Assembly: GCA_014529385.2 (NCBI GenBank)
Contig: CM043963.1
Location: 64,533,469-64,597,468 of the forward strand
Reading direction: 5' to 3'
From: Adiantum capillus-veneris
Taxonomy: Eukaryota; Streptophyta; Polypodiopsida; Polypodiales; Pteridaceae
DNA: 64,000 bases
The translations under genes were made by a program, and so were the position numbers. Positions within the stretch are counted from its first letter, which is position 1. Every line of letters starts with the position of its first letter. The notes beneath the pieces are model-generated. The model was not told where the DNA came from, ran no database searches, and saw only the letters and a list, made by a program, of their open reading frames with translations. Below, piece after piece: positions 1 through 12,850 of this stretch.

Positions 1-3000
1 AGTTGTTTTTATTATATCTTGAGATTTAGAACTCCAATTTAGAAACCATAAGTTGACATAACCAATTCAAAGGATGTCTTGAATGTTAATTTTGACATGC
101 TAAAATTAGGGTATATTCTTCATATTTTTTAAAGAACCAGCCCTTGTTTGACGATTTTGAGATACTAGGGTCTATCTAGATAGGCTTGTCTACCATCCTA
201 GCAAATCTAGTCACAATTGTGCTTCATTGTTTGAGACTAAATCGCAGTCATAGACTAATTTTGAATGATTTGGTGATCATTTGAGGTTAATTATTTGATG
301 TTAGGGCACATGATATTTTTTTCCAAGAGTCAAGACAAGCTCTCATTGCCTTCATGCCCTAGTTGGATTGTCTCTCTATCACTCATATTAGCATTAATGT
401 ATGAGGTTCCATCTATTTTTGCAATAATATTAAAGAAAATTATAAAAACTCATTCAACATTTGGCATTGTTGCTAGAGATAGCCACCTAAACTAGACAAA
501 ACTACTACCAATGGTTTTCATTTCTAAAGTTCCACTTGATCAATCTAGCATATTCTTCACTTTTAACACATGGATAGCAATTGGGTATGTCATCTACGTT
601 TGGGGATGTGGTGGTATTGATGTACTAGCCAAAGGCCTCTAGATTAGGATTGGACTAGTAAAATATACTCTTGAGCTATGGTATGGGGGAAATAGTTATT
701 TACTTAGTCAAAATCATCCTTGGTACATTTTAGAGAATGATTTAAGTTTGTGTCTTTGAAGTGTGTGTGAATGTTGGCATGAGAGGAGAGAGTTGCAGAA
801 TCATTTTTTATATACATAGCAACTACTGGAAACCAAAAACTTAAAAAATTTGACAACTATTTAATATTGTGGAACTAAAAGATTGGGCTAAATTTGAATT
901 TTGACCTTAGACATCACTTATACATGTTAGGGATGAAAGCAGTAATTTTTGGTGGTACCCTTTACAAAACTTGGGGGGGGCTGATAAAACTTTTATAAAC
1001 AATTTTGAGCTTGTAGGTTTGAACTCTACTTTGAAAAGGCTATCCATTGCTATATATAGCATGCTAGTTTGATCTACATGTAAAACATTAAAATGGGGTT
1101 TGTAAAGTGCTACTAATGACTATCCAAGACACCATTTTTTAGTATCACTAGAACATGGTTTCACCTATTATGTACAGTTGCCTATAAATTTTGGGGTAAT
1201 TTGGACTTGGAAAGTGGGATTAACGGAGCAAAGTTGCAAAAGCACATTGGGGGATTCACTATATGTAAAAACTATATATTGCATACATTCAAGGATATTT
1301 ATAAAACCCCTAAGCTATGAGTTTTTCACCAATAGAAGAGACCCTTTTTCTATTTAGTCTATATATTTTTTCTCAAGATCATTTTTTCAACACCCTTTTG
1401 TATGTGAAAATGTGAGAAAATATAGAATAAAATAATTAATATTTGAACCCACATGATAGGCATTTTTTTATTGTAGTGACCCCCAACAGAAAAATGCAAA
1501 CATATCAAAAAATTATGAAAATTGATGTAAAATAATTCCAAATTACTTAATTGGGATATCAATGGACTCACCAAGTAGAGCACTAGCATTGACAAAAAAT
1601 TGGTCCAAGCTGGCACAAAATTTTAGTATTGTGACTAAGGATAAAATCTAGGAATTCTTGAAAAGTCTTCAGATACACAATATATACTTGTTGAAAATAG
1701 CCTATTATTGAATTTTGAACAAATTTTGACATTATGATCATCTTCAAAGACCAAAATTCTGGAATCAAATAGTCATGAAAATTGAAAAGCAACCATTTGC
1801 TCAAACTAAAACAATCCAAATTGAACCAAAATTTTATAGTGGACTTAACATGAAATAGGAACCAATTGTATCAAGTCCAATTCTTGATAGCAAGTGGAGA
1901 AGTCCACAACAATACTAGATTATTTTCCATAGTGGGATATCTAACTTGACAATCTTGTAGATATACTTAAGTACATTTTAGATTTCAAGTTTGTCCTAAA
2001 ACTACCCACCAAAGACCTAGCTACAAGAAAAACAAGTTTTAAGAAAAATTCATACCTTTTTGTAGATTTCAAACTTTAAAGGGATATTTTTATGCCTCAA
2101 ATAGGTCATATAAAAAATGTATACATAAAATTTCAATATTTCTAATAGAGATCTTTCATTTTAGACTTGGAGCATTGCTAGAGATGGAAGTGTTGTGTAG
2201 TAGACTGGACTCAAAACGTGCTACATATATTTGAAAACTTGGCAATCATTCAAGTCAGGCTAGCATCCAAATTTAAAGTTGTGATTGAAAAACCTTATGA
2301 ACTTTAGGTCAAGGTGAGTGCTAAGAAACTTAAGATCAGTTAGAGATTTAGAGAGCCGAGCTTCAACTCGGACTTTAATGGAAAAAAGTGTCAAACTCGG
2401 GGAAAAAGATTGTCTACCATCGTTTAAGAAGAATTTAATGTTTAGTCTAACACTACTAAATAAATGGCTTCTCACTCAAATAATTCTAGACTTTGAACTA
2501 TTGCTAGATGCCTAAGTGACCTAATATTTTTCATTAAGAATGAGCATGGAGCTCATATCCACCTTAAACATGTGAACAAGTATATGGTTAGCCTAAATGA
2601 ATATGATATAGAGTTTGAACCAAGTTATTTGACTCAAAATAAGGTGACTATTACGTGGACCCTAAGGGTAATAAAGATCCCAAGAGTGTTGATGTTTTGG
2701 GATAAATAGTGGAATTAATAGAGCCAACAAAGGAAGTCTCTATAAACCACCTCCAATTGGTCTAGCTGATTTGTCTTTTCACATTCAAAACATTGCAATG
2801 AGAGTGAGGACTAAAGATGAGATATGCTAGTTCATCATTAGGAAAAACAGGAATTCAGTAGTCCACTCTTATGAACTTTAAATGCCAAACCCAAGATTCT
2901 CCAAGACAATAAGATCTTGTATTCCATGGAAGTCCACACATTTTTTTGAATGCTACGTCACTCATAATGGAGGACACGTCTAAAGAACATGTCATAATGG

Positions 3001-4870
3001 CATCGGCCAATCTGAGCTAGACTTGATTGGCATGTCTGATCGACAAATCTGAGATAGAGTCAACCAGCTATCCATTATACACATCTTTCAATTGTCTCCA
3101 TGTCCGTTTTCCATCCACCCTAGTTTGAAACAACTACATTTCACATTATTTTTTCAAGATAGGGTTTTGGAAACTATTCTAAACCCACATCTCTATCCAA
3201 GGTGAGGACGTCTACTACGTTTCCTTGATGCCATCAAATCTTACCATAGGCGGATTGTAGAATTTCATCCGCGTCACACAACAGATCAATAGTCGGCCAC
3301 AAGCTATTGCAGATCATTTCTACCATTGATTTTTTCGGTCATGTGCCAAGGCTATTGTTTTTCCACCATCGACCAATAGCAAGCCAAATGTATTTTTTCC
3401 TAATGACAATTCACTCAATGCTTTGGATCTTCCAAATCATTTCAAAGTTGAAGCAGGTCATTTTTTTCAAATAAAAGATTAGAGTTATTGAACTATGTTG
3501 TCACTTTAGTGCTGTTTATGTAGATTGTAATGATTCAATGTGTTGTTTTTATTCAAATTGAGTGGTGCAAATATTCTAAAAATGTGTAGTATACATATTT
3601 TATGAGTTGTTGTGTAGTGATTGAAGGGGTTTTTTTCTTATTTTAAAGACTTGGGTGTAGGCCTACAATTGGGAGAGGCTCTTGTAAAAAAGGAAGAGGA
3701 TTTGTGTCTCATGGTCCTTTTTTATGAGATCAAGTGAGCTTTATGTCAATCACAGAGGACTTTGATGACAATGATCTTCATAGTGATGAGAATGAGAGTA
3801 TAGACATTGGCTTGGGGTCAATGTATGAAGTAAATGCTCAAATAGCTAGGCGAGAGGAAAACTTGTAATTGGTTCCACTTCATATTACCCCTAAAGTTGG
3901 GGCGTTTGCAAATGATGGGATGATAGTCATTTGTATATAGATAGAGGAGAGGACATTCTCAAAATCACCAAGGTTCTTAGTTGTTTTGTGTGCCCTCCTA
4001 ATGCCTTTGTGTCAAGGCATTCCAAATGCACACATACACGGCCTTAGATTTGATGTTTATGGCTTGAAAGATTCATTCTCCAAGAAGGGTTATAAAAAGG
4101 AAAAAGGTGCTTGTATATTTTCACTGCAAACATGTCAAAAGGAACATACATTAGTGATAGTTAATCATTGATGTTGCAAAGTACTTTTGTAGAATCATAA
4201 TCTCCTTTTGATTAAAAGTGTCTAATGCTATTTTTGGGATGTGATATGTTTGTGAAAATAGACAACATCATTTAAATATGGGACCCACTTTGGAAAGACA
4301 TAAACAAAGAGTATGAAAATGATTCTTCATAAAAAATACAACTGGAGCCACTAATGTGGGAATGAAATCACAGGACAAGGCATGGAAGCTATAGATAAAA
4401 GATGCTCTTTAATAGCAAAGAGAAATGTTGTAGGGTCTTATGCAGTATCATTGACCCCACAAAGGTTTTCAAAATAGCATTACTAATGAGCTTTTACCAG
4501 ATGACTTTGTGAGTGACTCTTTACCATTTTGTTTCTTGCTTTAACTTTACATGTTTGAATGTCAATTACCCTACTAATATTCAATTAAGTATTGATATGC
4601 ACGAATTTGTGAGTGATTCTTTACTAGTTAATTTTTTGGATAAACTTTACATGTTTGAATGTCAACTAACCTACTAATGTTCAACTTATTATGGGCACCC
4701 ATACACTAGTTTCATTTACAGTATGCAAAAATTCTCTTTGCGGATCATGAGGATTAATTTCATGCATTGCTAGAGAATAATCAAAAATTGATTTGTGCAA
4801 GAGAAACACAAAGGGAGAGGAGCCATATCATCCTCTTACATGAAGATATCTAGATAGACTTCTTTTTTAT
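1..4870. other. AT-rich intergenic DNA, no gene recognised
   Basis: No open frame here is longer than about 80 codons and none resembles a family I know. The sequence is AT-rich and looks like old, eroded repeat DNA. Around 1,010-1,080 there is a stretch (containing tatatatagcatgc) similar in wording to 33,470-33,515, which hints at a shared ancient repeat. A weak peptide around 2,545-2,640 vaguely recalls a gypsy RNase H tail, but I do not call it. Confidence 0.6.
4505..4685. repeat. Imperfect two-copy direct repeat, ~105 bp period
   Basis: The block from TTTGTGAGTGACTCTTTACC through ACATGTTTGAATGTCAA and CCTACTAAT occurs twice, starting near 4,505 and near 4,606, with scattered substitutions. 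It lies about 200 bp upstream of the recognisable copia coding remnant and might be part of that element's degraded interior. Confidence 0.6.
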
Positions 4871-4889
4871 GTGAGTGAGTTTGTCATTG

Positions 4890-7045
4890 TAGCTCTTTTT
4901 TGTATGATTTGATTGGAGCTTTTGTGTTTAAAAGTATTTTCTTGATGAATTCAGTTATAAAGTCACTTTCCATTAGCAATCCTAGCATATATCCAAAGGC
5001 AATTTTGCTTCATAGTGGTTCTAAAGTTGGCTCTTTGTATACTCTTTATGTGTCTCGCAAAAGTAGTGTTTTTTTTGTAATTGACCTACCAAATGTTGCT
5101 AAGTGTTCTCATTTGGGTTATTTAATTAGTCTTTTTTTTTAAATTTCCTTTCTATGAGCACTATCAGTTCGGGAAGCAAATACATGCTTTTCATTTGAGA
5201 AAGAGAGACAACCCTTAGAGCTTGTACATACTAATGTTTGTAGTCCCATGTGGTGGTGCATCTTATTTTATGACGTTCATGAATGATGCAGCACACGAAG
5301 CTTGGGCTTATGCATTAAATTCAAAGGATGAGACTTTCTCTTTACTTAAGAAATTCTTGCAAAGTGTTGAAACTCATTATGGTAAGAGGCTAAAGGCTTT
5401 CTCGTTGTTTTGACAATGGTGGAGAATAAATCTCCAAAGAGTTCCATCTTAAAACAATGTTGCTGATGAGAGAATGAATAGGAAAATTCAAGAGAGAACC
5501 TTGTCTATGCTATCACAGTGAAGCCTAACACAAGGTTTTTGGGTAGTAGGACTTTACACAACAGTTTATTTGTTCAATAGATCACCACATGCATCATTGC
5601 AATTTTGTGTGCCTGAGGGAGTTAGGTTAGGACATAAGTTATTGTATAAAGAAACTCAAGACATTTGGTTGTGAGGATTATGCACATGTCCCTAACGAGC
5701 TTCGTGCTAAGCTAGACCTAAAATCTCAGAAATGCATCTTTATTGGTGGCTATGGATTGGATGGTCAGTTTGGATATCGTTTATGGGATCCAAAGAGTCG
5801 ATCCATTAATCAAGTCAATGATGTTGAATGATACTATTATGCATAGACAATCACTAAAAGAGGTTGAATTCTAGGAGATCACATTCTTTGATATATCACC
5901 TCTTAGGGATACAACTCAAGAGCCTAATGTTCCATATGTGAATTCTCTAGATGGTAGAGCTATTGATCAATTTAGTATTACTTAGCCAAAGAGATCTTAG
6001 AGAGGCTTGTATCCATTGTTCCTGGCATGGATTTTTGTTGTTTACACATAGTGGTGAGTCTTCTTGTTACAAAGAGGCCATGCTAGCCAATGATAAGACT
6101 CAATGGTAACTTGCAATGAAGAGTGAGTTCTCTAGCATCAAAAGGAACAAAAATTTGGATTTGACTCCATTGCTAAAAGGTAAGAAATCATTGCCTTGTA
6201 AATGGGTCTACAACTAAAAGTTTACATTAAATTTTAGGAAATACAAAGCTCAATTAGTATCTAAGGGATTCAAGAAAGATTATGGCATAGATTTTGATGA
6301 AATTGTTTCTCTAGTGGTCAAAATGTCAACACTAAGATTTTTTCTTGGATTAGTTGCTACAAAAGACCTAGGGCTAGTTCAAATGATGCAGTATCAACTT
6401 CTTACTCAACGATCTTGATGAGGAGATTTATCTATAGAATCTTGAAGGGTTTGTGTAGAAAGGCAAGGAACATTTTGTGTGTATATTAAAGAAGAGTATA
6501 TATGGTGTAAATTAAGCATACAATCAATGGTATCATATGTATCATACTTTTATGTGATCCAAAGGATTTACACATAGTAATGAGGATCCATGTCTTTATG
6601 TGAAAAGACTACATAATGAATAGCTTATTGTGATTATTCTTTATGTGGATGACATGATCATTGGCTGGTCATTTTAAAAAGGACATTAATGACCTAAATT
6701 AGAAGCTACATAGCTAGTATACCATGAAATATTTGGGTGATGCCAATCATAGATTGGGTATGCACGTAAGAATAGACTGTTAAACGTGTCTCAGAAAGAG
6801 TATGTATAGAAAGTGCTTTCACATTTTAGTATGCAAAAGGGGAAGTCATTGAATACCCCATTGCTAGCCTATTTGAAATTGTCCCAAATCTATTGAGAAA
6901 AAATTCACGATGGCTAAGGTTTCTTATTATTCAGCTTGTGGAAATCTTATGTCTGCCATGGTGGCTACGAGACCTCATATTGCATAGGCTGTATAGTTTG
7001 TATAGTTTTAAGCCCTCCACACTAGCCATCAAGTGGGAGAATTTT
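4890..7045 (+). pseudogene. Eroded Ty1/copia pol remnant
   Basis: Pieces of a copia polyprotein appear in the right order but in shifting frames. The GAG-pre-integrase region is at about 5,020-5,115 (GSKVGSLYTLYVSRKS). The integrase core around the first catalytic Asp region is at 5,228-5,400 (GGASYFMTF, ETHYGKRLKAF). The integrase C-terminal part is at about 5,650-5,830 (GYRLWDPKSR). The reverse transcriptase begins at about 6,180 (LPCKWVYN) and reaches the YVDDM catalytic motif near 6,640 and a SAMVATRP block near 6,950. The RNase H domain that should follow is missing, because sequence after 6,990 jumps directly to a polypurine tract. Many stops and frameshifts show it is long dead. No matching 5' LTR was seen. 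Confidence 0.85.
7030..7041 (+). promoter_or_regulatory. Polypurine tract of the eroded copia element
   Basis: The run CAAGTGGGAGAA has the form of the plus-strand primer found just before the 3' LTR of plant copia elements. Similar tracts precede the other copia LTRs in this window (near 44,951 and, on the minus strand, near 60,556). A TG-starting sequence (TGTTTGATGACC) follows at 7,046. Confidence 0.55.
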
Positions 7046-7215
7046 TGTTTGATGACCATGTAGGTTGGGCACCCACTAGGGCATATTAACTTATGTTCGT
7101 TAACCTTCAATTGTATAAATATACAATTATGAGCCACACACAAAAACCAATGCACTATCATGTGCTACTATGAAGAAGAGGGCTATCTCTCCCTCACCAC
7201 ATCTATATGTCCTAT

Positions 7216-7286
<71 letters not shown>

Positions 7287-7300
7287 CAGGTATTCATCTC
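7046..7300 (+). mobile_element. 3' LTR remnant of the eroded copia element
   Basis: This begins with TG directly after the polypurine tract. It contains a TATA-like sequence (tataaatata, 7,114-7,123) and a 66-bp CT run at 7,219-7,284. The right end is uncertain because there is no second copy to compare; candidate ends are the CA at about 7,287 or CA dinucleotides further on. Confidence 0.45.
7219..7284 (+). repeat. (CT)n microsatellite, 66 bp
   Basis: Pure CT dinucleotide run. The serine-leucine and arginine-glutamate frames across it are artefacts of the repeat. It lies inside the presumed copia 3' LTR, downstream of the TATA-like box. Confidence 0.95.
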
Positions 7301-9951
7301 CACTCTTCTACTTACCTTCAATTATCTCTTGTTAGCCAGACATGTCATTTTTGAAATTTTCTAGTTTCCAAGCATAGAATACATATCACATACATAGATT
7401 GAGAAATTTGGAGTCGTTTAGATATTGTTTTCTCTGCTAGAAACTGGTTTTTTAGCAATCGAAGATTTGCTAATTAGTCCTTTGTGGTTATTTTTGTGAA
7501 TTTGAAGGTAAATATTTTTACCACAAATATTGCACATACTTACAACTAATAAAATGACTTGGTGATTGGTTGATTTTGTAGGACTGGTTGAGATCAAGCT
7601 TGAGCTAGGAGAGAGCCAGCTTGGAAAAGAAGTTGCAACGATGCAAGCGAGTTGACATTGGAACTAGAGGCTATGTATCCACTTTCATTAAGAATTTTTA
7701 GTCTTTATGTACCTTAGATTAAACCATGTACTAGTAAATATCAGGGTTTTCATCATGAAAACAAGAGAAAAGTCTCAATTGAGGAGGGTGTTAACCAAGT
7801 TAGCCTTTAGAGACTATAGTCGAAGAAGTGCTAGACACTTACTCCAACTCTACTTCAAAGATGTCCTCCTTTTCCACTCATTTAAGTGCTAAGACCTTGC
7901 TAGGAATTAAGCACATATTGAACTTTTATAGCACCAAAAAGCATGGGCCTCAAATTTATCTAGATCCCAAGGAGGATTACGTAAGATTTGATGATCATAC
8001 TATTGAAATTGAAGAGGAGGTGAGAGCCAAGAGGTGAGAGCCAACAAGTAGGAACCCTTTTACATGGACCAATATGGAGTACAATACTTAAAGGTTGTGA
8101 ATTCTAACACTATGGATAAATGGGGACTAGAAGTTGATACATTGATTCCAAAGAAGGATCCCTAACTTTGAGCAAGATTTTTTGAGCAATCTCTAAACCA
8201 AGAAAAAGAGCAAGCTTCAATAACAAAAAATCAAGGAGCTCTCTTAAGTATTAGCACTCAAACCAGGGGAGCGAATAGAGGTGTTATTTTTCATCTGAAT
8301 TCAATATCTTGTTGTAGCTAATATATATACAATCACTAGTAACTGGACACTAAGCTACACTAAGCTAGCAACGCCCAAAATTGAAAAATTTGTGATATGT
8401 CAATAAAAAGATATATAGTGCTATGACAATGTATGCAGCTTCAAGAAAAGTGTCTATGAGTTACAAGTCCTCTAATATGCAAATGAGCTGGTGATGGCCA
8501 CAAAATAGAAATCTTTCTATGGACTATAATATCTTAAGAACTAAAACAAACAACCATAAAGAAAAACTAGCAGATTTGCACAAGCAAGAGTTTTAAAAAC
8601 ACTTTTAATTGTGTCCATTCTAGAAACCTCTTTCTCAATTTTAGACCATTTTGAATTTTGTCAACCTAAAAGACCCTTTCTTAGAGGAATGGTGGAACGC
8701 TCCCATCAAAAAGGCTAAATTTTTCTATTTTAAGTGTAGTTACAAATATAGGGCCCATGAAAAATGTCTATTAAGGAAAAATTTAGTACTAGAATGCAAG
8801 GGTAGATCCATACTAACAAAAGCAAAATAGTTTTGACAAATTTCTTTATAACTTAAGAGCTCTTCATTCTCTTGTTTTTTCTATTTTGTTCAACATCATA
8901 ACATTCTACGGGATTGACACATAGCTAGGTTTGGTATGGGTGCAAGATTGTTGCCTCTACTAATAGGGCAAGTAATTTTGTCACAAGAATCCATCATTCC
9001 TCCCACTATTATTAAAATATTGTGAAGTATGGCAACAACATGTGCTTCTATTGTCTTGTCTTTGGTCAAGTAGCTTGGTGTGACATTCGAGGTAGGGAGG
9101 CTATTACCCGTTGTAGCCCCCACACACAAATGGCCTAGCTAAGTTTGCAAACTATAGTCAATCCAATAGAATCTAAAGAAGTAGAAAACTTTTGGAGAAA
9201 CTAAGGAAAGGGGACCATTTTTCCCAAAGGAAAATTTTCAAAATATTTATATCCATTAGAGAACGAGATATGGTTTGGATGTAGTGTGGATGTTCTTGTA
9301 GGAAAGGACATGTCAGATTGTGTAGGTGATCCATTAGGAGTACCTATTGATAGAGAAGGTTGGGTAGTTTTAGCTCATATGTGGTCAAAAGAGGCATACA
9401 CGTCTAGAGTGTTAGTCTCTCACCTATCTATGTGTGACTGCAAAGCTCCCACAATCTCAAGATGGTTCTATCTAAGTGCACCTGTCTTCAAATTCACCAG
9501 TTGATATTGTGAAATGTGCTTAATAAAATTGAGTCACTTTGCATATCTCCTTTGTTTCATGCTAGAGCTCAAGTTGGAGATACATACATCTCTACTGTGC
9601 AATTCCAAACTTCTTATGTAATCCTCACTTCCAAATGTCATGGATGCTAGAAAAAAGGATCCAATGTTTATTGCCTTTTTGCATACACATCGTGAATACC
9701 AACGGTAATTGGCCTTACCATCATTGCCCCTACAGTTTGTGGGAACCAAAGTAAATTTGCAAACTTCATCAACTTCATCAACCCTAAATATCATTCCAAA
9801 ACGAACTGTGTTGAGATTGTGTTGTCATTATCACTATGGGAATGAATAATCTGGATGATAGTGTAAATCTCTCAAAATGATTGTGGTGGATGAGCATACA
9901 TTGAAGCAAGTTGTTGGCCTGCTACTATGCTGCTTTCAATGTCATGTTGGA

Positions 9952-9953
<2 letters not shown>
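7301..9953. other. No gene recognised
   Basis: Frames here stop within about 90 codons and carry no motif I recognise. Two minus-strand frames (8,896-9,129 and 9,534-9,794) are the longest but have no visible domain. Probably old repeat DNA. Confidence 0.55.

Positions 9954-10044
<91 letters not shown>
9954..10044 (+). repeat. (CT)n microsatellite, 91 bp
   Basis: Uninterrupted CT run. Overlapping SLSL and RERE frames are repeat translations and should not be annotated as proteins. Confidence 0.95.
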
Positions 10045-10047
<3 letters not shown>

Positions 10048-10660
10048 ACCAATGACCAATTTATTAGATATAATGGATGCCAATGTGTACATGCAAGTAG
10101 AAACTTCTCAAAAGGGGTGACTAATGATAGAGAGAGAGACAAGCTTGATCAGCTCTAACAAGAAGCCTTGCAGCAGTTGAAGCAATCATAGGAGCATGCC
10201 AACACTTTGGACACAAAAAATCCACCTCCTCTTCCTTCACCTTTGCCTCTTCCGCCAACACCTCCTCCTCCCCAGCCATCACCTTAGCTGCCATACCCAG
10301 GTGTACCCGTACCCGCACCCCTACCCTCCATAGCCACCCCCATTGCTGCCTCCTTAGAAGGACTGCACACAAGCAGTTGGGGGCATTGCAGCGGAGAGTT
10401 GGTGCACGCACTACAAATGCTAGCCTTACATACGGTATGCTTAGATAGCACCTTACTTGACTTCTAAGCCTCGTTGGCACCCTCCACATGACTGATCACC
10501 ACTTGAAACACGTCAAAGCTTTTTAAGCTAGTAACTAGCTTTAAACTCTATGATTGAAGCTCAGCATACACAACAAGCATAGAAAGAAGCACTAGCAGAG
10601 CGCCCACTAGCACTAAGAGTATTGATGATGAGAGTTTTGAGGTTATGAGAATGAGAGATC

Positions 10661-10661
<1 letters not shown>
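10045..10661 (+). other. Intergenic; possible proline-rich gag fragment
   Basis: On the plus strand, around 10,200-10,330, a short proline-rich frame (PPPLPSPLPLPPTPPPP and then a Pro/Tyr-rich stretch) interrupted by stops resembles the proline-rich region of a gypsy gag. No zinc knuckle or other domain confirms it. The overlapping 122-codon minus-strand frame looks like its antisense shadow. Confidence 0.25.

Positions 10662-10744
<83 letters not shown>
10662..10744 (+). repeat. (CT)n microsatellite, 83 bp
   Basis: Uninterrupted CT run. Confidence 0.95.
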
Positions 10745-10745
<1 letters not shown>

Positions 10746-10877
10746 GCACTGCTTTCCGGTGTGTGCCCTTAAAGGGAGTTCAAGGCACATGAGAAAACAC
10801 ACGCATACAAAGACTCTCCTCGTTGGCTAGATCTTTAAGGTCTCTTAGGATAGTTTCCTACGATGTTAAAACTATTT

Positions 10878-10931
10878 TCTTCTTCTTCTTCTCTTTCTCC
10901 CTCCCTCTCTCTATATCTCCCTCTCTCACGT

Positions 10932-10990
<59 letters not shown>
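10878..10990 (+). repeat. Pyrimidine tract ending in a (CT)n microsatellite
   Basis: A CTT-rich and CCCT-rich pyrimidine tract leads into a pure CT run at about 10,933-10,990. This is the third CT array within 1.1 kb. Confidence 0.9.
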
Positions 10991-10992
<2 letters not shown>

Positions 10993-11574
10993 AACACATT
11001 GCACAAAAATTGACGTGGATATCGATGACTCAAAGCTTATTTTAGAAGTAAAAACCCCTAGAATAAGCATCCGAATCACCGTCGACACCGTATCGTCGGT
11101 ATATGTACATGTATAGCTATCGTCAGAAAAAGAAATGGAACTTACACTGATATATGTGTCCCAATATACGTCAAAAAATGTTTTTCCAACTGGCACGTAT
11201 TTCGAGGCTCATAACAATGCTTATATCGATACCTCTACCGACGGTAAAACTTGTAATTTCTTTTTTGGGCAGAGAGGGTTGGGAACTGATGCTGCATGTA
11301 CTGTTGTAGAAGAAAACAACCCTCTCTACCCAAAGGAAGAGTGCACAAGGAACCGCACTCCACCTACAATTTGACACTAAAGAGCGAGTGTATATAGGTT
11401 AGCAAAATTATAAAAAGAACAAAACCACAAATCAAAATCTTAAACATGACAAGTTCCCAAAAGCATAACCATAATGTCAACTCCCAAACCATAGGCAAAT
11501 GGCATGAAAATTTTATATCCATAACTAAAACAAGACTTGAAAACCGCAAAACCATAAACATAACCCACTTGCCA
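10991..11574. other. No gene recognised
   Basis: Short frames only, up to about 80 codons, with no recognisable domain. TACCGTCGGT-like short inverted words occur around 11,090-11,250, but I could not build a convincing structure from them. Confidence 0.5.
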
Positions 11575-11730
11575 TACCTTAACCATAACCATAACCATAA
11601 CTTGCTTGTCATACCATAAACATAGCCTCCTTGTCATACTATAACCATAACATCCATACCATCATTGCAAAACCATAACCATAACCATAACCTGAATGTT
11701 AAACCATAACCATAACATGATTGTCAAACC
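11575..11730 (+). repeat. Degenerate CCATAA hexamer array
   Basis: CCATAA units recur singly and in runs of two to four (three in a row near 11,585 and again near 11,683), separated by 15-30 bp spacers such as CTTGCTTGTCATA. This is a variant minisatellite. It is not the plant telomere repeat (TTTAGGG), and no such units are mixed in. Similar single CCATAA words continue upstream to about 11,470. Confidence 0.75.
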
Positions 11731-11879
11731 GTATCTAGAAAGCCATTTTATGTACATTTATTACTCAAGTGCCCATTACGAGTTATGGCCATTTATGCTT
11801 GGCCGGCCAATGTGTTCATTTTTTAGCATTTGAAAAATCCATAAATAAATACGTGCAAGAGGAAAATGCTCACTCTTGC

Positions 11880-12850
11880 ACGGAGGGAGATTGCACCTAG
11901 TGCTCGTGTCCTTTTGCCAAATATGCAGATTAGTCACTTTTATATCTTGCAGTACGTTGTTTTTAGTGTTTTGTAGGGCTCTCTACGCTCGCAATTGTAG
12001 AAAAAACTATCAAGGCAAAGAATCTTTCTTAATCTTGCCACTCAAGCATGACGATGTTATCTTAGGGGGACCATGGTTTTGGTTGCCACTATGAAGTTTC
12101 TTGAAAGATAATTTCTTTATTCCTATGGAGGCAAGGATGTTGCACTTGATCTAACTAGTGTGGGTAGCACCACACCACTTGTACAGAGTCAAGATTTAGA
12201 CAAATTAATGAGTTCTCTTTCTCGCTACATAATTTTTGTCAAAAATTATAAGGAAGATGCAGATGTTCCTAATGAATTCAAAAATGAACCTAAAGGAGTA
12301 AAATTTATCTAGTTTCCTAAATGAATTTCAAGATGTGTTTACAGAGACATTCCTAGGGAGACACCTCCCAAAAGAGGACAAGATGATTATTCCATATAAC
12401 TTCTACCTCCTAATAAGCCTCCTTATTTTTGCGAGTCTCATTGGCTCAACAAGAGAAGATTTTGAGGTAGTGAACAAGCTTGTAGAAACAAGGATGGCTA
12501 AGCCTATCTCATCTCCAATTTTTTCACCCCTTCTAATGGCACAAAAGAATGATGGTACTTATAGAATGTGTGTGCACTATCAAGAACTCAATCAGATAAC
12601 CATAATGAATATTTTTCCTCTTCCCAAGATAGAGGATCTATTTTATAAGCTACAAGGGTCTAACTAATTTAGTAGAATATGCTTCAAAAGTGTTGTCATC
12701 AATTAATCATTTCTCCTAAAGATATTCATTTGTACAACATTTGGCCTACATGATTATCTAGTACTCCCTTTCGGTCTTATGAATGAACAAACTATCAGAG
12801 CCTATTTAGACCTCATCAAAGCTTCACATGAGTATTAGGCTTTGATGACA
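11880..12850 (+). pseudogene. Decayed Ty3/gypsy protease and RT remnant
   Basis: A frame near 12,030-12,090 reads LPLKHDDVILGGPW, which resembles the C-terminal part of a gypsy aspartic protease. From 12,335 to about 12,667 the translation follows the start of a gypsy reverse transcriptase: a VNKLVETRMAKP segment, then MAQKNDGTYRMC and LNQITIMNIFPLPKIEDL, the usual finger-palm region. A shifted frame near 12,725-12,790 continues with FGLHDYLVLPFGLMN. The YxDD motif, RNase H and integrase are gone. No LTRs were identified. It is unlike the Tat-type gypsies elsewhere in the window and closer in wording to ordinary chromovirus-type RTs. Confidence 0.8.

Noticed and set aside
1-4870. A host gene in the first 5 kb
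   Set aside because: No frame longer than ~80 codons, no plausible exon chain with splice signals and no protein similarity I recognise.
10121-10489. 122-codon minus-strand frame
   Set aside because: Low-complexity Val/Glu/Ala composition antisense to a proline-rich stretch; no motif.
11575-11730. Interstitial telomere repeat
   Set aside because: Unit is CCATAA, not the plant TTTAGGG repeat, and no canonical units are interspersed.
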